Shown one piece after another: positions 18,161-27,493 of a stretch of DNA of 64,000 nt. Numbering within the stretch: the first letter of the stretch is position 1; the number at the start of each line of letters is the position of its first letter. The notes under the pieces are model-generated. The model was not told the origin of the DNA. It ran no database searches and saw only the letters and a program-made list of their open reading frames with translations. The position numbers and the translations under genes are program-made. This stretch comes from Proteiniphilum sp. X52. Lineage in GTDB: Bacteria > Bacteroidota > Bacteroidia > Bacteroidales > Dysgonomonadaceae. The stretch lies in the NCBI RefSeq assembly GCF_003712195.1, contig NZ_RDSD01000012.1:62001-126000 (forward strand), given 5' to 3'.

Positions 18161-18194
18161 TTGACAGAAAAGAGCGATAGATTTTATACCTTTG
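18161..18194 (+). promoter_or_regulatory. Promoter of purH (and possibly the mre operon)
   Basis: TTG at 18161-18163, a 23-bp spacer and TACCTTTG at 18187-18194. The start codon of purH is 38 bp beyond the box. No good promoter is visible in the 46 bp between purH and mreB. Confidence 0.65.
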
Positions 18195-18231
18195 TACTCA
18201 TTTTATAAATAACGACTTAAACGGACGCATA

Positions 18232-19755
18232 ATGTCAAAAAAAATTCAAACAGCCCTCATTTCGGTTTACCATAAGGATGGGCTGGAGGAAATACTTCGG
18301 GAATTACATCATTTACGGGTCAAATTTATTTCTACCGGTGGCACCCGGGAATTTATCCAGTCACTAGGTTATGAGTGCGAGGCGGTGGAAGATGTCAGCG
18401 GCTATCCCTCTATTCTGGGAGGCCGGGTAAAGACCCTTCATCCGAAAATCTTCGGCGGGATCCTTTACCGGCGCGATAACGAAACCGATAAAAAACAGGT
18501 GAAATCTTATGATATTCCTTCTATTGACTTGGTTATTGTTGATCTGTACCCTTTCCGTGAGACGGTTGCTGCCGGTGGTTCGGAAGAAGAGATCATTGAG
18601 AAGATAGATATAGGAGGTATTTCGCTTATACGTGCTGCTGCGAAGAATTACAAAAATGTGCTTATCGTTGCTTCGAAAGATCAGTATAAACCGCTGCTCG
18701 ATCTTTTAAAAGAAAGGGGAGGACTCTCAGGCATAGACGATCGCCGCCGGTTTGCCAAAGAGGCTTTTATGGTCTCCTCCGGGTATGATTCGGCGATATT
18801 CGGTTATTTTGACGGTGATGATCATTCGGCACTGCGTATAGCCCGGGAGGGTGGGAAACAGCTGCGTTACGGTGAAAACCCTCACCAGAAGGGAGTGTTT
18901 TATGGTAATTTCGACGAAATATTTGAGCAACTCCATGGCAAGGAGATTTCCTATAACAACCTCCTCGACATGGATGCGGCTGTTTCGTTGATCTCAGATT
19001 TCAACGAGACGGCTTTGGCTATTCTCAAACATAACAATGCCTGCGGCATGGCTTGTCGTCCCACAGTGAAAGAAGCATGGGATGCCGCCTTGGCTGCCGA
19101 TCCGGTATCGGCTTTTGGCGGTGTGGTGGTGACCAACCGACGGGTGGACAAAGAAGCAGCCACAGCCATGAACGAGATCTTCTTCGAGATGATCATCGCG
19201 CCGGAATACGATAAAGAGGCGCTGGATATTTTGTTCCAAAAGAAAAATCGTATAATTTTGGTATTGATATCGAGTGAGAAAGCTACACAACGTTTGCAAT
19301 ACCGTTCGGTGTTGAATGGCGCCTTGGTGCAGGATAAGGATCTGAGTGTGGAGACTGCTGCCGGGTTGCGGGTGATGACAGCCAAAGCCCCTACGGCAAA
19401 AGAAACCGAAGATTTGCTGTTTGCCAATAAGCTGGTGAAGCATACCAAGTCGAATGCCATTGTGCTGGCAAAGGACAAGCAGCTGATCGCGAGCGGTACG
19501 GGACAGACTTCGAGGGTTGACGCGTTGAACCAGGCCATAGAGAAGGCGGCCACATTCCATCTCGACCTGGAGGGGGCGGTGATGGCCAGCGATGCTTTCT
19601 TCCCCTTTCCGGATTGTGTGGAGATCGCGCACAAAGCCGGGATTACTGCCGTTATACAACCCGGCGGTTCAGTCCGCGACGGTGAATCAGTAGATTACTG
19701 CAATCAAAACGGCCTTTCGATGGTGAAGACCGGCGTAAGGCATTTCAAACATTAA
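18232..19755 (+). CDS. purH: Bifunctional AICAR transformylase / IMP cyclohydrolase
   Basis: A 507-residue enzyme for the last two steps of IMP synthesis. The N-terminal cyclohydrolase domain shows FISTGGT and GGRVKTLHPKIFGGIL (about 35-85); the C-terminal transformylase domain carries KHNNACGMA with the catalytic Lys-His pair (about 264-272) and PGGSVRDGESVDYCN near the end. The length matches the usual purH product of Bacteroidetes. It starts with an ATG 38 bp after its promoter box and is followed at 46 bp by mreB, so some read-through into the cell-shape operon is possible. Confidence 0.97.
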   Translation: MSKKIQTALISVYHKDGLEEILRELHHLRVKFISTGGTREFIQSLGYECEAVEDVSGYPSILGGRVKTLHPKIFGGILYRRDNETDKKQVKSYDIPSIDLVIVDLYPFRETVAAGGSEEEIIEKIDIGGISLIRAAAKNYKNVLIVASKDQYKPLLDLLKERGGLSGIDDRRRFAKEAFMVSSGYDSAIFGYFDGDDHSALRIAREGGKQLRYGENPHQKGVFYGNFDEIFEQLHGKEISYNNLLDMDAAVSLISDFNETALAILKHNNACGMACRPTVKEAWDAALAADPVSAFGGVVVTNRRVDKEAATAMNEIFFEMIIAPEYDKEALDILFQKKNRIILVLISSEKATQRLQYRSVLNGALVQDKDLSVETAAGLRVMTAKAPTAKETEDLLFANKLVKHTKSNAIVLAKDKQLIASGTGQTSRVDALNQAIEKAATFHLDLEGAVMASDAFFPFPDCVEIAHKAGITAVIQPGGSVRDGESVDYCNQNGLSMVKTGVRHFKH

Positions 19756-19801
19756 ACACAAAGCATAGTTACTATCGAATAGCTTAATATATTTATACAT
19801 T

Positions 19802-20827
19802 ATGGGCTTATTTTCATTTACACAGGAGCTGGCAATGGACCTTGGTACCGCCAATTCCGTCATTGTGAACAACGCGGGAAAGATACTCCTGGACGAACCC
19901 TCTATCGTGGCGCTGGATCGCAAGACCGACAAGATGATTGCTTTGGGCGAAAAGGCAAGACAGATGCACGGTAAGACACATGAGAATATTCGTACGGTGA
20001 GACCGTTGAGAGACGGTGTGATCGCCGATTTCAACGCTGCGGAGCAGATGATCCGGGGCATGATCAAGATGGCGAACAAAAACAGAGGAGGGTTGTTCTC
20101 CCCTTCGCTGCGCGTGGTCGTCTGCATCCCCTCGGGAAGCACCGAAGTGGAGATCCGTGCCGTGCGCGACTCGGCGGAACATGCCGGAGGCCGCGATGTC
20201 TATATGATCTTTGAACCGATGGCCGCAGCCCTCGGGATCGGTCTCGACGTGGAAGCCCCTGAAGGCAATATGATCGTGGACATAGGTGGCGGCACCACTG
20301 AGATCGCCGTGATCTCGCTCGGAGGCATCGTTTCCAATAAATCGATCAAAATTGCCGGTGATGATTTTACCGAAGACATCCAGGATTATATGGGACGTCA
20401 ACACAATATCAAGGTGGGGGACCGCACTGCCGAACAGATCAAGATCAATGTGGGCTCTGTGCTTACTGAGCTCGACAATCCGCCTGAGGATTTTATCGTG
20501 CACGGACCTAACAGGATGACCTCACTGCCCATGGATGTGCCTGTATCCTATCAGGAGATTGCGCATTGCATCGAGAAATCGGTGTCCAAGGTCGACTCGG
20601 CTGTGCTGAGCGCGCTGGAGCAGACGCCTCCCGAATTGTATGCCGATATTGTACGCAACGGTATCTACCTGACCGGCGGCGGTGCTTTGCTGAGAGGGCT
20701 CGATAAAAGGCTGACCGAGAAAATTGGCATCCCTTTCAGGGTGGTGGACGACCCCCTGCATATGGTAGCCAAGGGAACCAGTATCGCACTGAGGAATATT
20801 GATAAATTTACCTTTTTGATGCGCTAA
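19802..20827 (+). CDS. mreB: Rod shape-determining actin homologue MreB
   Basis: A 341-residue actin-like ATPase: phosphate 1 motif MDLGTANSVI, phosphate 2 motif MIVDIGGGTTEIAVISLGG, adenosine motif IYLTGGGALLRGLD. Length and motifs match MreB throughout. It polymerises under the inner membrane and guides lateral wall synthesis by the MreC, MreD, PBP2 and RodA proteins encoded in order downstream. Confidence 0.98.
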   Translation: MGLFSFTQELAMDLGTANSVIVNNAGKILLDEPSIVALDRKTDKMIALGEKARQMHGKTHENIRTVRPLRDGVIADFNAAEQMIRGMIKMANKNRGGLFSPSLRVVVCIPSGSTEVEIRAVRDSAEHAGGRDVYMIFEPMAAALGIGLDVEAPEGNMIVDIGGGTTEIAVISLGGIVSNKSIKIAGDDFTEDIQDYMGRQHNIKVGDRTAEQIKINVGSVLTELDNPPEDFIVHGPNRMTSLPMDVPVSYQEIAHCIEKSVSKVDSAVLSALEQTPPELYADIVRNGIYLTGGGALLRGLDKRLTEKIGIPFRVVDDPLHMVAKGTSIALRNIDKFTFLMR

Positions 20828-20886
20828 TTCGCCGTGAGTTCTTAGCGGCTGGCTAAGGGAAGATCAGGCATAAGGCATAGGTTTAT

Positions 20887-21735
20887 ATGCGTAATCTTTT
20901 TATCTTTATCATTCGAAATAGTCACTGGTTGCTTGCCGCACTGCTGGTAGCAGTCAGTTTCTATCTCGTTTTTACGCACAATTCCTATCAACGCAGCGTC
21001 TATCTTACTTCAGCCAACCAGGTGACAGGATGGTTTTACTCGCTCTCCGGGGATGTCACATCGTTCTTCCATCTGAAGAAAAATAATCAGTTGTTGTTGG
21101 AACGAAGTGCCGAACTGGAGAAACAGATCCTTGCTCTCAAAGACCGGATTGCTCTCCTTGCTGCCGCCGATTCCGCAGAAGTGAACGCATTCGTAAGTGA
21201 TTCCGTCCCGATGCCGCAATTCGGTTATATCCCCGCCGAAGTGGTCAACCTGAGTTTTTCGGGTGTAAATAACTTCATCACCATCAGTAAAGGATCCCGG
21301 CACGGTATCAAACCCGATATGGGGGTGATCTCAACAGGTGGCGTGGTAGGGGTGGTGTCGGTCGTATCGCCCAACTTCTCAGTGGTAATCCCGGTTATCA
21401 ATCCCAAATTCCGGCTAAGTGCCAGGCTGAAAAATTCCGAAAATTACGGCTCTGTCTTCTGGGACGGGACAAGCATCGGTGAGGCGCAATTGCAGGAGTT
21501 GCCTAAGCATGAAGATTTTCATAAGGGTGATACTGTGATGACCAGCTTTTCCCGCATCTTTCCCAGAAATACTGTCATTGGTTTTGTCAGTAGTCAGGGA
21601 GAGTCGAAGGATGATAATTTCAATACGTTCAATATTCAACTGGCCACCAATTTCTATACGTTGCAGGACGTGCTGGTGATCGATGATACCTATTATGAGG
21701 AACAGAAACAGCTCGAAGAGACGTTACAGGAATGA
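20887..21735 (+). CDS. mreC: Rod shape-determining protein MreC
   Basis: A 282-residue protein with one N-terminal transmembrane helix (about 9-28), a coiled coil (about 60-100) and the periplasmic beta-barrel MreC domain, with recognisable ISKGSRHGIKPDMGVIS and GVVGVVSVVS segments. MreC links cytoplasmic MreB to periplasmic PBP2. Its stop overlaps the mreD start (ATGA), which suggests translational coupling. Confidence 0.95.
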   Translation: MRNLFIFIIRNSHWLLAALLVAVSFYLVFTHNSYQRSVYLTSANQVTGWFYSLSGDVTSFFHLKKNNQLLLERSAELEKQILALKDRIALLAAADSAEVNAFVSDSVPMPQFGYIPAEVVNLSFSGVNNFITISKGSRHGIKPDMGVISTGGVVGVVSVVSPNFSVVIPVINPKFRLSARLKNSENYGSVFWDGTSIGEAQLQELPKHEDFHKGDTVMTSFSRIFPRNTVIGFVSSQGESKDDNFNTFNIQLATNFYTLQDVLVIDDTYYEEQKQLEETLQE

Positions 21736-22247
21736 AATTGAGTTATATATACGAGTTAGTGCTTTTTGTGGCGCTGATCCTGCTTCAGACGTTGCTGCTG
21801 AACCGGATCAGCCTGTTCGGTATCGCCACTCCTGTCCTGTATATCTATTTCCTGCTGAAGCTGCCGGTAGGCAGAAACCGCTATTATGTGATCACTTCCG
21901 CCTTTTTGATGGGGCTGATCATCGACATCTTTTTAAATACACCGGGAATGAATGCGGCCGCGATCACTATGGTCGCGGCTCTTAGAAAAAATGTCCTGGG
22001 GCTTTTCTTTGAAAGGGAAGGATACGATGATTTCGTGCCCGGCATCCATACTGCCGCCGCCCCTTTCGCGCGATTCACTATTTTCATGGTGCTCCTGCAT
22101 CTCACGTTGTTGTTCTTTATTGAATCGTTCACACTTTTTAATCTGAAGAATACTCTGCTACGGATTGCGACCTCATCGGCCGTCACCATCCCGTTGATTA
22201 TTGCGTTGGATAGTTTAATGTTTAGGAGAAAACCGGGTGAACAATAA
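21732..22247 (+). CDS. mreD: Rod shape-determining membrane protein MreD
   Basis: A 171-residue, very hydrophobic protein with about five transmembrane helices. Sequence conservation in MreD is low; the call rests on position between mreC and the PBP2 gene, size and topology. The start overlaps the mreC stop by 4 bp and the end overlaps the next gene by 11 bp. Confidence 0.92.
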   Translation: MKLSYIYELVLFVALILLQTLLLNRISLFGIATPVLYIYFLLKLPVGRNRYYVITSAFLMGLIIDIFLNTPGMNAAAITMVAALRKNVLGLFFEREGYDDFVPGIHTAAAPFARFTIFMVLLHLTLLFFIESFTLFNLKNTLLRIATSSAVTIPLIIALDSLMFRRKPGEQ

Positions 22248-24129
22248 TGCCAATCCCCTTGCCAAAAGACGATACGTGATTGCCGCGGCGGCGGTGATGA
22301 TCGTATTGGTGTATCTGGCTCAACTCTTCAAGTTGCAGTTGATGAGTCCCCAATACAGGGAGTATGCCGACAGTAACGCTTTCCTGCGCAGGACTCTCTA
22401 TCCGGCAAGAGGCGCCATATATGACCGGAATGGTAAACTGCTGGTCTATAACAGGCCTACCTATGATGTGATGATGGTGGTCCGTGAGATGAAACAGTTC
22501 GACACGCTCGATTTTTGCCGCACGCTCAATATCGATATGGAACGGTTTTATAGCCTGAATGCCGATATGAGAGACCGCCGGAAGAACCCCGGTTATTCAT
22601 CCTATACCCCGCAACTGTTCATGACACAGCTCAATGTGGAGGAATACGGGCTATTGCAGGAGAAACTGTATAAATTTCCGGGGATTTATATTCAGAGCCG
22701 TACTGAACGGCAATACAATTACCCCAACATGGGACTTATCCTTGGCTACATCGCCGAGGTTGATAAGAATAAGATGGCCGCCGATCCCTATTATGTGAGG
22801 GGTGATTATGTCGGAAAATCGGGCATTGAGTTGTCGCATGAAGAAGACCTCCGGGGTGAAAAGGGGGTGGAAATACTTCTCCGTGACGCGCATGGGAGAG
22901 TGCAGGGAAAGTATGAAGATGGTGCGCATGATAAAGCGCCGGTATCGGGGAAAGACCTTACCTTGGGTATCGATATCGATCTGCAGGCATACGGTGAGAA
23001 ACTGATGCACAACAAAGTGGGCAGTATTGTGATGATCGATCCCAAAACCGGTGAGATACTCTGCATGGTCTCGGCCCCTGCCTATGACCCCGTACTTCTT
23101 ACCGGAAAAAGTTTCAGCGCCAATTACCGGCAGCTTGAAAGCAATCCCTTTAAACCGCTTTTCAACAGGGCTATTGCCGGCACATATCCGCCGGGATCGA
23201 CCTTTAAACCCACGCAGGGCCTCATCTTCCTGCAGGAAGGTATTCTCACTCCCGAGACACGATATGCCTGTTATGGCGGATATCCTCCACTGGGAGGACG
23301 TCCCGGCTGCCATTCCCACGCTTCACCCTTGTCCATCCAATACGCCCTCACCACATCCTGTAACTCTTTCTTCTGCTACGGATTGAACGCCATGTTGAGT
23401 AACAGGAGCAAGTATGCCACGGTAGGGGCCGCTTTCGACGTGTGGCGCGACCATATGGTGGATATGGGCTTCGGTTATCCGTTGGGAGTAGATCTCCCTT
23501 CCGAGAAAAGAGGTTTTATTCCCAACAGCAAATTCTATACGAACGTTTTCAAAACGGAACGTTGGAATGCGCATAATATAATCTCCATCGCCATCGGACA
23601 GGGTGAGATCCTTGCCACACCCCTGCAGATCGCCAACCTGGGTGCCATGATCGCCAACAGGGGATATTATTATACACCCCATGTGGTAAAAGAACGCAAA
23701 GGAGCGGCACTGGAGGCAACCTATACCACGCGGCATGACTCAGGCATCAACAGGGAGTACCTCGATATAACCGTCAAGGGAATGGCTGACGCGGTGACCA
23801 TGGGTACCTGTCGCGGTATTAATCTGGCACCGTTTGTGGAAGTATGCGGCAAGACCGGTACGGCTGAAAACCCGCATGGCGATGACCACTCGCTCTTTAT
23901 GGGCTTTGCGCCGAAAGATGATCCGCAGGTGGCTATCGCCGTCATTGTGGAGAATGGACGGTTTGGCGCGACAAATGCTGTGCCCATCGCAAGGTTGATG
24001 ATGCAGAAATTCTTCAGGGGAGAGATACCCGAGAGCGATCAATGGTTAGAGACCACTATCATGAAGCGTGAAATACTACCCTACGTGTATACCAGGAATC
24101 TGCCTGCCGTCAAGTCTCCTGACAATTAA
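22237..24129 (+). CDS. mrdA: Penicillin-binding protein 2 (peptidoglycan transpeptidase)
   Basis: A 630-residue class B PBP with a GTG start inside the end of mreD. An N-terminal transmembrane helix (about 12-32) is followed by the pedestal domain with RGAIYDRNGKLLVYNRP, then the transpeptidase domain: active-site Ser321 in PPGSTFKP, the SxN motif in TSCNSFF, and CGKTGTAENPHG. PBP2 cross-links lateral wall peptidoglycan together with the glycosyltransferase RodA, the next gene 10 bp downstream. Confidence 0.97.
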   Translation: MNNNANPLAKRRYVIAAAAVMIVLVYLAQLFKLQLMSPQYREYADSNAFLRRTLYPARGAIYDRNGKLLVYNRPTYDVMMVVREMKQFDTLDFCRTLNIDMERFYSLNADMRDRRKNPGYSSYTPQLFMTQLNVEEYGLLQEKLYKFPGIYIQSRTERQYNYPNMGLILGYIAEVDKNKMAADPYYVRGDYVGKSGIELSHEEDLRGEKGVEILLRDAHGRVQGKYEDGAHDKAPVSGKDLTLGIDIDLQAYGEKLMHNKVGSIVMIDPKTGEILCMVSAPAYDPVLLTGKSFSANYRQLESNPFKPLFNRAIAGTYPPGSTFKPTQGLIFLQEGILTPETRYACYGGYPPLGGRPGCHSHASPLSIQYALTTSCNSFFCYGLNAMLSNRSKYATVGAAFDVWRDHMVDMGFGYPLGVDLPSEKRGFIPNSKFYTNVFKTERWNAHNIISIAIGQGEILATPLQIANLGAMIANRGYYYTPHVVKERKGAALEATYTTRHDSGINREYLDITVKGMADAVTMGTCRGINLAPFVEVCGKTGTAENPHGDDHSLFMGFAPKDDPQVAIAVIVENGRFGATNAVPIARLMMQKFFRGEIPESDQWLETTIMKREILPYVYTRNLPAVKSPDN

Positions 24130-24139
24130 ACAATAAGAT

Positions 24140-25603
24140 ATGATGATCTATCAGGGAAGCAACGAAATAGAGGAAAAGGGGAAAGTGGACAAGCCGACTG
24201 TCATTTTCTACCTCGTTTTTGTGCTGCTGGGATGGCTCAATATCTATGCGGCCAGTTTCGATCTGGAAAATGCCACGGGACTGTTCGACCTCTCTTCCAG
24301 GGCGGGGATGCAGTTGATCTGGATGGGTACTTCATTCCTACTGGCTTTTGTTCTGCTGAAAATCGATACCGCTTTCTATGAAACGTACGCATTTCTGTTT
24401 TATCTGGCAGGTATTCTATTGCTGGTGGTCACCCTTTTGGTGGCGGAAGAAATCAACGGTTCCCGTTCATGGCTGATTATCGGACCGGTGCGGCTGCAAC
24501 CCGCGGAATTTATGAAATTCATTATCGCCCTTACATTGGCCAGGGTATTCAATTCATATAGCTTTCACCTGATGGAACGGAAGAACCTCTGGTTGGTAAG
24601 TGCTGTCATCCTGTTGCCGGTGATCCTGGTAATCGCGCAGAGCGAGACGGGGACGGCCCTTGTATACCTGAGTTTTATCCTGGTGTTATACAGGGAAGGG
24701 TTACCCGGTGGATTCCTCTTTATGGGGATCGCGGCTATCCTCTATTTTGTGCTGGGTATCCGGTTCTCTGATCAACAGATGGGCGCCCTTTCCGAAGGTG
24801 AATTCGTCACAGTCATTCTTATTATTATTTTCTCGGCAGCCATGATATGGAATTATATCAAACGGCGTGACACCTTCTTCACGCTTCTGCTGTCGGCAGC
24901 CGCTGTTTTTTTACTGGCTTTTGTGGCTTCATTTTTTACCCCACATGTCGACTGGGGAATAGTGGCCATCACGGCATTGTCGTATACTGCCCTTTATCTG
25001 TTATTCCATTTTTTCAGATACGGAAAAAGAACATATCTCTATATTTTTCTGTTTCTGATCGGCTCTTTTGCCTTTCTTGAATCGGTGGAGTATGTGTTTT
25101 ATGATGTGCTTCAGCCGCACCAGCAGATGCGTATTAAGGTGACGTTGGGAATGGAACAGGATTTGAGTGGAGCGGGATATCATGTGGGACAATCCAAAAT
25201 CGCCATCGGGTCGGGAGGGCTGACGGGAAAAGGATTCCTCAATGGTACACAGACCAAGCTCAAGTATGTTCCCGAACAGGACACCGATTTTATTTTCTGT
25301 ACCATAGGTGAGGAACACGGATTTATAGGCTCCTCCGTTGTCCTGTTGCTGATGATGTTCTTTGTGCTCCGGCTGCTCCGCCTGGCGGAGCGGCAGACAA
25401 CCGTTTTTGGCCGCACTTATGGTTATGGCGTGGCGGGCGTCTTCCTGTTTCATATGATCGTCAATATCGGTATGGTGATCGGCATTATGCCCGTCATTGG
25501 AATTCCGTTGCCTTTTTTCAGCTACGGGGGATCTTCGTTATGGGGATTTACTATTTTACTCTTTATTTTTCTTCGGATCGATAAATCGAGAAAACGGAGT
25601 TGA
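24140..25603 (+). CDS. rodA: Peptidoglycan glycosyltransferase RodA (SEDS family)
   Basis: A 487-residue membrane protein with ten or more predicted helices. SEDS hallmarks are present: SRSWLIIGPVRLQPAEFMKF (about 110-130), the AIGSGGLTGKGFLNGTQT loop, EQDTDFIFCTIGEEHGF with the catalytic Asp, and PFFSYGGSSLWG near the C-terminus. It is about 100 residues longer than E. coli RodA because of extra hydrophobic segments in the middle (about 215-305), a feature common in Bacteroidetes. Last gene of the elongasome cluster. Confidence 0.95.
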   Translation: MMIYQGSNEIEEKGKVDKPTVIFYLVFVLLGWLNIYAASFDLENATGLFDLSSRAGMQLIWMGTSFLLAFVLLKIDTAFYETYAFLFYLAGILLLVVTLLVAEEINGSRSWLIIGPVRLQPAEFMKFIIALTLARVFNSYSFHLMERKNLWLVSAVILLPVILVIAQSETGTALVYLSFILVLYREGLPGGFLFMGIAAILYFVLGIRFSDQQMGALSEGEFVTVILIIIFSAAMIWNYIKRRDTFFTLLLSAAAVFLLAFVASFFTPHVDWGIVAITALSYTALYLLFHFFRYGKRTYLYIFLFLIGSFAFLESVEYVFYDVLQPHQQMRIKVTLGMEQDLSGAGYHVGQSKIAIGSGGLTGKGFLNGTQTKLKYVPEQDTDFIFCTIGEEHGFIGSSVVLLLMMFFVLRLLRLAERQTTVFGRTYGYGVAGVFLFHMIVNIGMVIGIMPVIGIPLPFFSYGGSSLWGFTILLFIFLRIDKSRKRS

Positions 25604-25651
25604 AATGAAAAATGATGCGGAAATAAACAGGGCGTCCTTCCCTCCTGTGAA

Positions 25652-27019
25652 ATGAAAATGAACAGCTGTTACCTGAATCGTAAAGCGATGAAAATGCTTA
25701 CAGGCATATTGTTTACGGGCCTGTTCTCTGTGATCATGACCGTACAGGCCTCTCCCGCGGACTCGCTCTTACTCTACTTCCGACAAGTGGAGGAAGCCAC
25801 CTTGCTGCATCAGGGGTTGTGGGATAAAGATATTTACGGTCCCATCCTCCTTGTGGATGCCGCGACAAGAGAGGTTTATGCCAACGTGCCCGATGCACAC
25901 GGTGTCTTGAAATTCGATAAAGGCATTTACAAGGGCATATTGCCCAAAGAAGTAACCATTTCCAATACCGATATCCAATGGAGCGGCACTCATTGGGCGA
26001 TGATCACATTGCCATTATCTGCCAACGAACATGATCGTGTTGATATTATTACCCATGAGTTGTTTCACGTAGCCCAACCTTCCCTGGGCTTTCAGATCAG
26101 GAGGGAAGAGAATAACCATTTGGATGTCAGAGAAGGGAGGATATACTTGCGTCTTGAAATGGCAGCGCTGGAAGCGGCATTAAAAGCCCGAAGATTTGAA
26201 CGGGCAGAGGAGCATCTGAAAAACGCATTAATTTTCAGGAAGTATCGTCAAATGCTATATCGGGGCTCCGAAACAACGGAAAACAGTCTCGAATTACTGG
26301 AAGGATTGGCCACTTACACGGGGCAGATAATGAGTGGGCGTAATAAATGGCAGTGGAGAGAATATCTTATCCGGCGGATCGAACTGTTTGAAAAAGTACC
26401 CTCATTTGTACGCTCATTTGCCTATGAAACAGTACCGGTGTACGGATTTTTCCTCTATCAGAAAGATAACCATTGGAATAAAAAAGTGGATGGGGAAACA
26501 CAACTCACTGAATTCTTCTCAGAAGCATTCGAAGCAGACATGCGCATCCTGTTGCAGTCGTATGTAAAACAGGTTGCTGAAGATTATCGGGGCCGCACAA
26601 TTGCCGATGAGGAGGGCAAACGGGAAGTATCCCATAATTTGGTGCTTGAGATGTATCGGGGGAAATTTTTCGAGGAGCCGCGTCTCGAAATACGGCTGGA
26701 AGAGATGAATATGGCTTTCAACCCGCAAAATATCATTCCTCTTGACGAGGATGAGGGAACGGTTTATCCCACCATCACCCTCAGTGATAACTGGGGCGTA
26801 CTTACTGTGGAGGAAGGAGGGGCATTGCTCAGAAATGATTGGCGATGGGTGATTGTTTCGGAACCGTTGGAGATAACCGGCAAGAGAATTGCCGGAGAGG
26901 GATGGGTGATTGAACTCAATGAAGGATATGAGATAAATAGAATTCCGCGGGGTGATTATCAAATTTTGAGAAAGACACCTGTCAACCACCCACCGGAGAA
27001 AGGGGACTCTTTTTATTAG
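25652..27019 (+). CDS. Secreted gluzincin-like protein of unknown family
   Basis: A 455-residue protein with a signal peptide (an internal Met at 25691 starts a cleaner one; cleavage after VQASP). It contains HELFH (135-139) in a helix-like IITHELFHVAQ and, 78 residues on, ELLEGLATYTG with Glu217, the arrangement expected for a gluzincin zinc site (HExxH plus a downstream Glu). Helical segments follow, and the last 90 residues look beta-rich. I do not recognise a named family. It follows rodA by 48 bp and may be co-transcribed, which would place it with cell-envelope functions; that is inference. Confidence 0.75.
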   Translation: MKMNSCYLNRKAMKMLTGILFTGLFSVIMTVQASPADSLLLYFRQVEEATLLHQGLWDKDIYGPILLVDAATREVYANVPDAHGVLKFDKGIYKGILPKEVTISNTDIQWSGTHWAMITLPLSANEHDRVDIITHELFHVAQPSLGFQIRREENNHLDVREGRIYLRLEMAALEAALKARRFERAEEHLKNALIFRKYRQMLYRGSETTENSLELLEGLATYTGQIMSGRNKWQWREYLIRRIELFEKVPSFVRSFAYETVPVYGFFLYQKDNHWNKKVDGETQLTEFFSEAFEADMRILLQSYVKQVAEDYRGRTIADEEGKREVSHNLVLEMYRGKFFEEPRLEIRLEEMNMAFNPQNIIPLDEDEGTVYPTITLSDNWGVLTVEEGGALLRNDWRWVIVSEPLEITGKRIAGEGWVIELNEGYEINRIPRGDYQILRKTPVNHPPEKGDSFY

Positions 27020-27027
27020 ACCATCGA

Positions 27028-27059
27028 TTTGGTCACGAAAAATAATATGGTTAATTTTA
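27028..27059 (+). promoter_or_regulatory. Possible promoter of the YgbA_NO/regulator pair
   Basis: TTTG at 27028-27031, a 20-bp spacer and TAATTTTA at 27052-27059; the last base of the -7 box is A instead of G. The expected leader is about 85 nt. Confidence 0.35.
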
Positions 27060-27151
27060 CGCTTCAGACTATTCTTCGCCATGGCATAGCTCAAGCAAGC
27101 TCGGCCTGTGCATTTGGCTTAACGGAATGGTGCGTTTTGAAAGGGATTATA

Positions 27152-27493
27152 ATGAACGAAGGAGAGAAGAAAGTTGTCAGCAGGATGATCGCGCTTTACT
27201 GCCGGTCTAAACACAGTTCGGGTAAGGAGTTATGTGCAGAATGCGGGTCGTTGCGGAGGTATGCCTTGCAGCGATTGGAGACTTGCTGTTTTGGAGAAGA
27301 GAAGCCCACCTGCGCTAAATGTCCCGTCCACTGCTATAACCACAGCATGCGGGAGAAAATCAAGGAAGTGATGCGTTTCGCGGGTCCGCAGATGTTGCTT
27401 GTGCATCCTGTGGCAGCTATCCGTCATCTTTATCGTGAACGCAGGCATGAGCGCGATTTTACCGCAAAAGTCAAAGCAAATCGCAACAGGTAG
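27152..27493 (+). CDS. YgbA_NO family (nitrous oxide-stimulated promoter) protein
   Basis: Starting at the ATG at 27152 (preceded by purine-rich AAAGGGAT) gives 113 residues; the frame is open for 41 further codons upstream but that stretch looks like leader sequence. Features: MIALYCRSKHSS, then six cysteines arranged as LCAECGSL, ETCCFGEEKPTCAKCPVHCYN, then MREKIKEVMRFAGPQMLLVHPVAAIRHL, all typical of the YgbA_NO family (known in E. coli as ygbA, part of the NsrR/nitrosative-stress regulon). The cysteines suggest metal or Fe-S binding. Its stop codon overlaps the start of the next gene (TAGTG), so the two are translationally coupled. Confidence 0.85.
   Translation: MNEGEKKVVSRMIALYCRSKHSSGKELCAECGSLRRYALQRLETCCFGEEKPTCAKCPVHCYNHSMREKIKEVMRFAGPQMLLVHPVAAIRHLYRERRHERDFTAKVKANRNR

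Noticed and set aside
18951-20503. Long minus-strand frames opposite purH and mreB
   Set aside because: Shadow frames of well-supported genes; no start signal or family resemblance.
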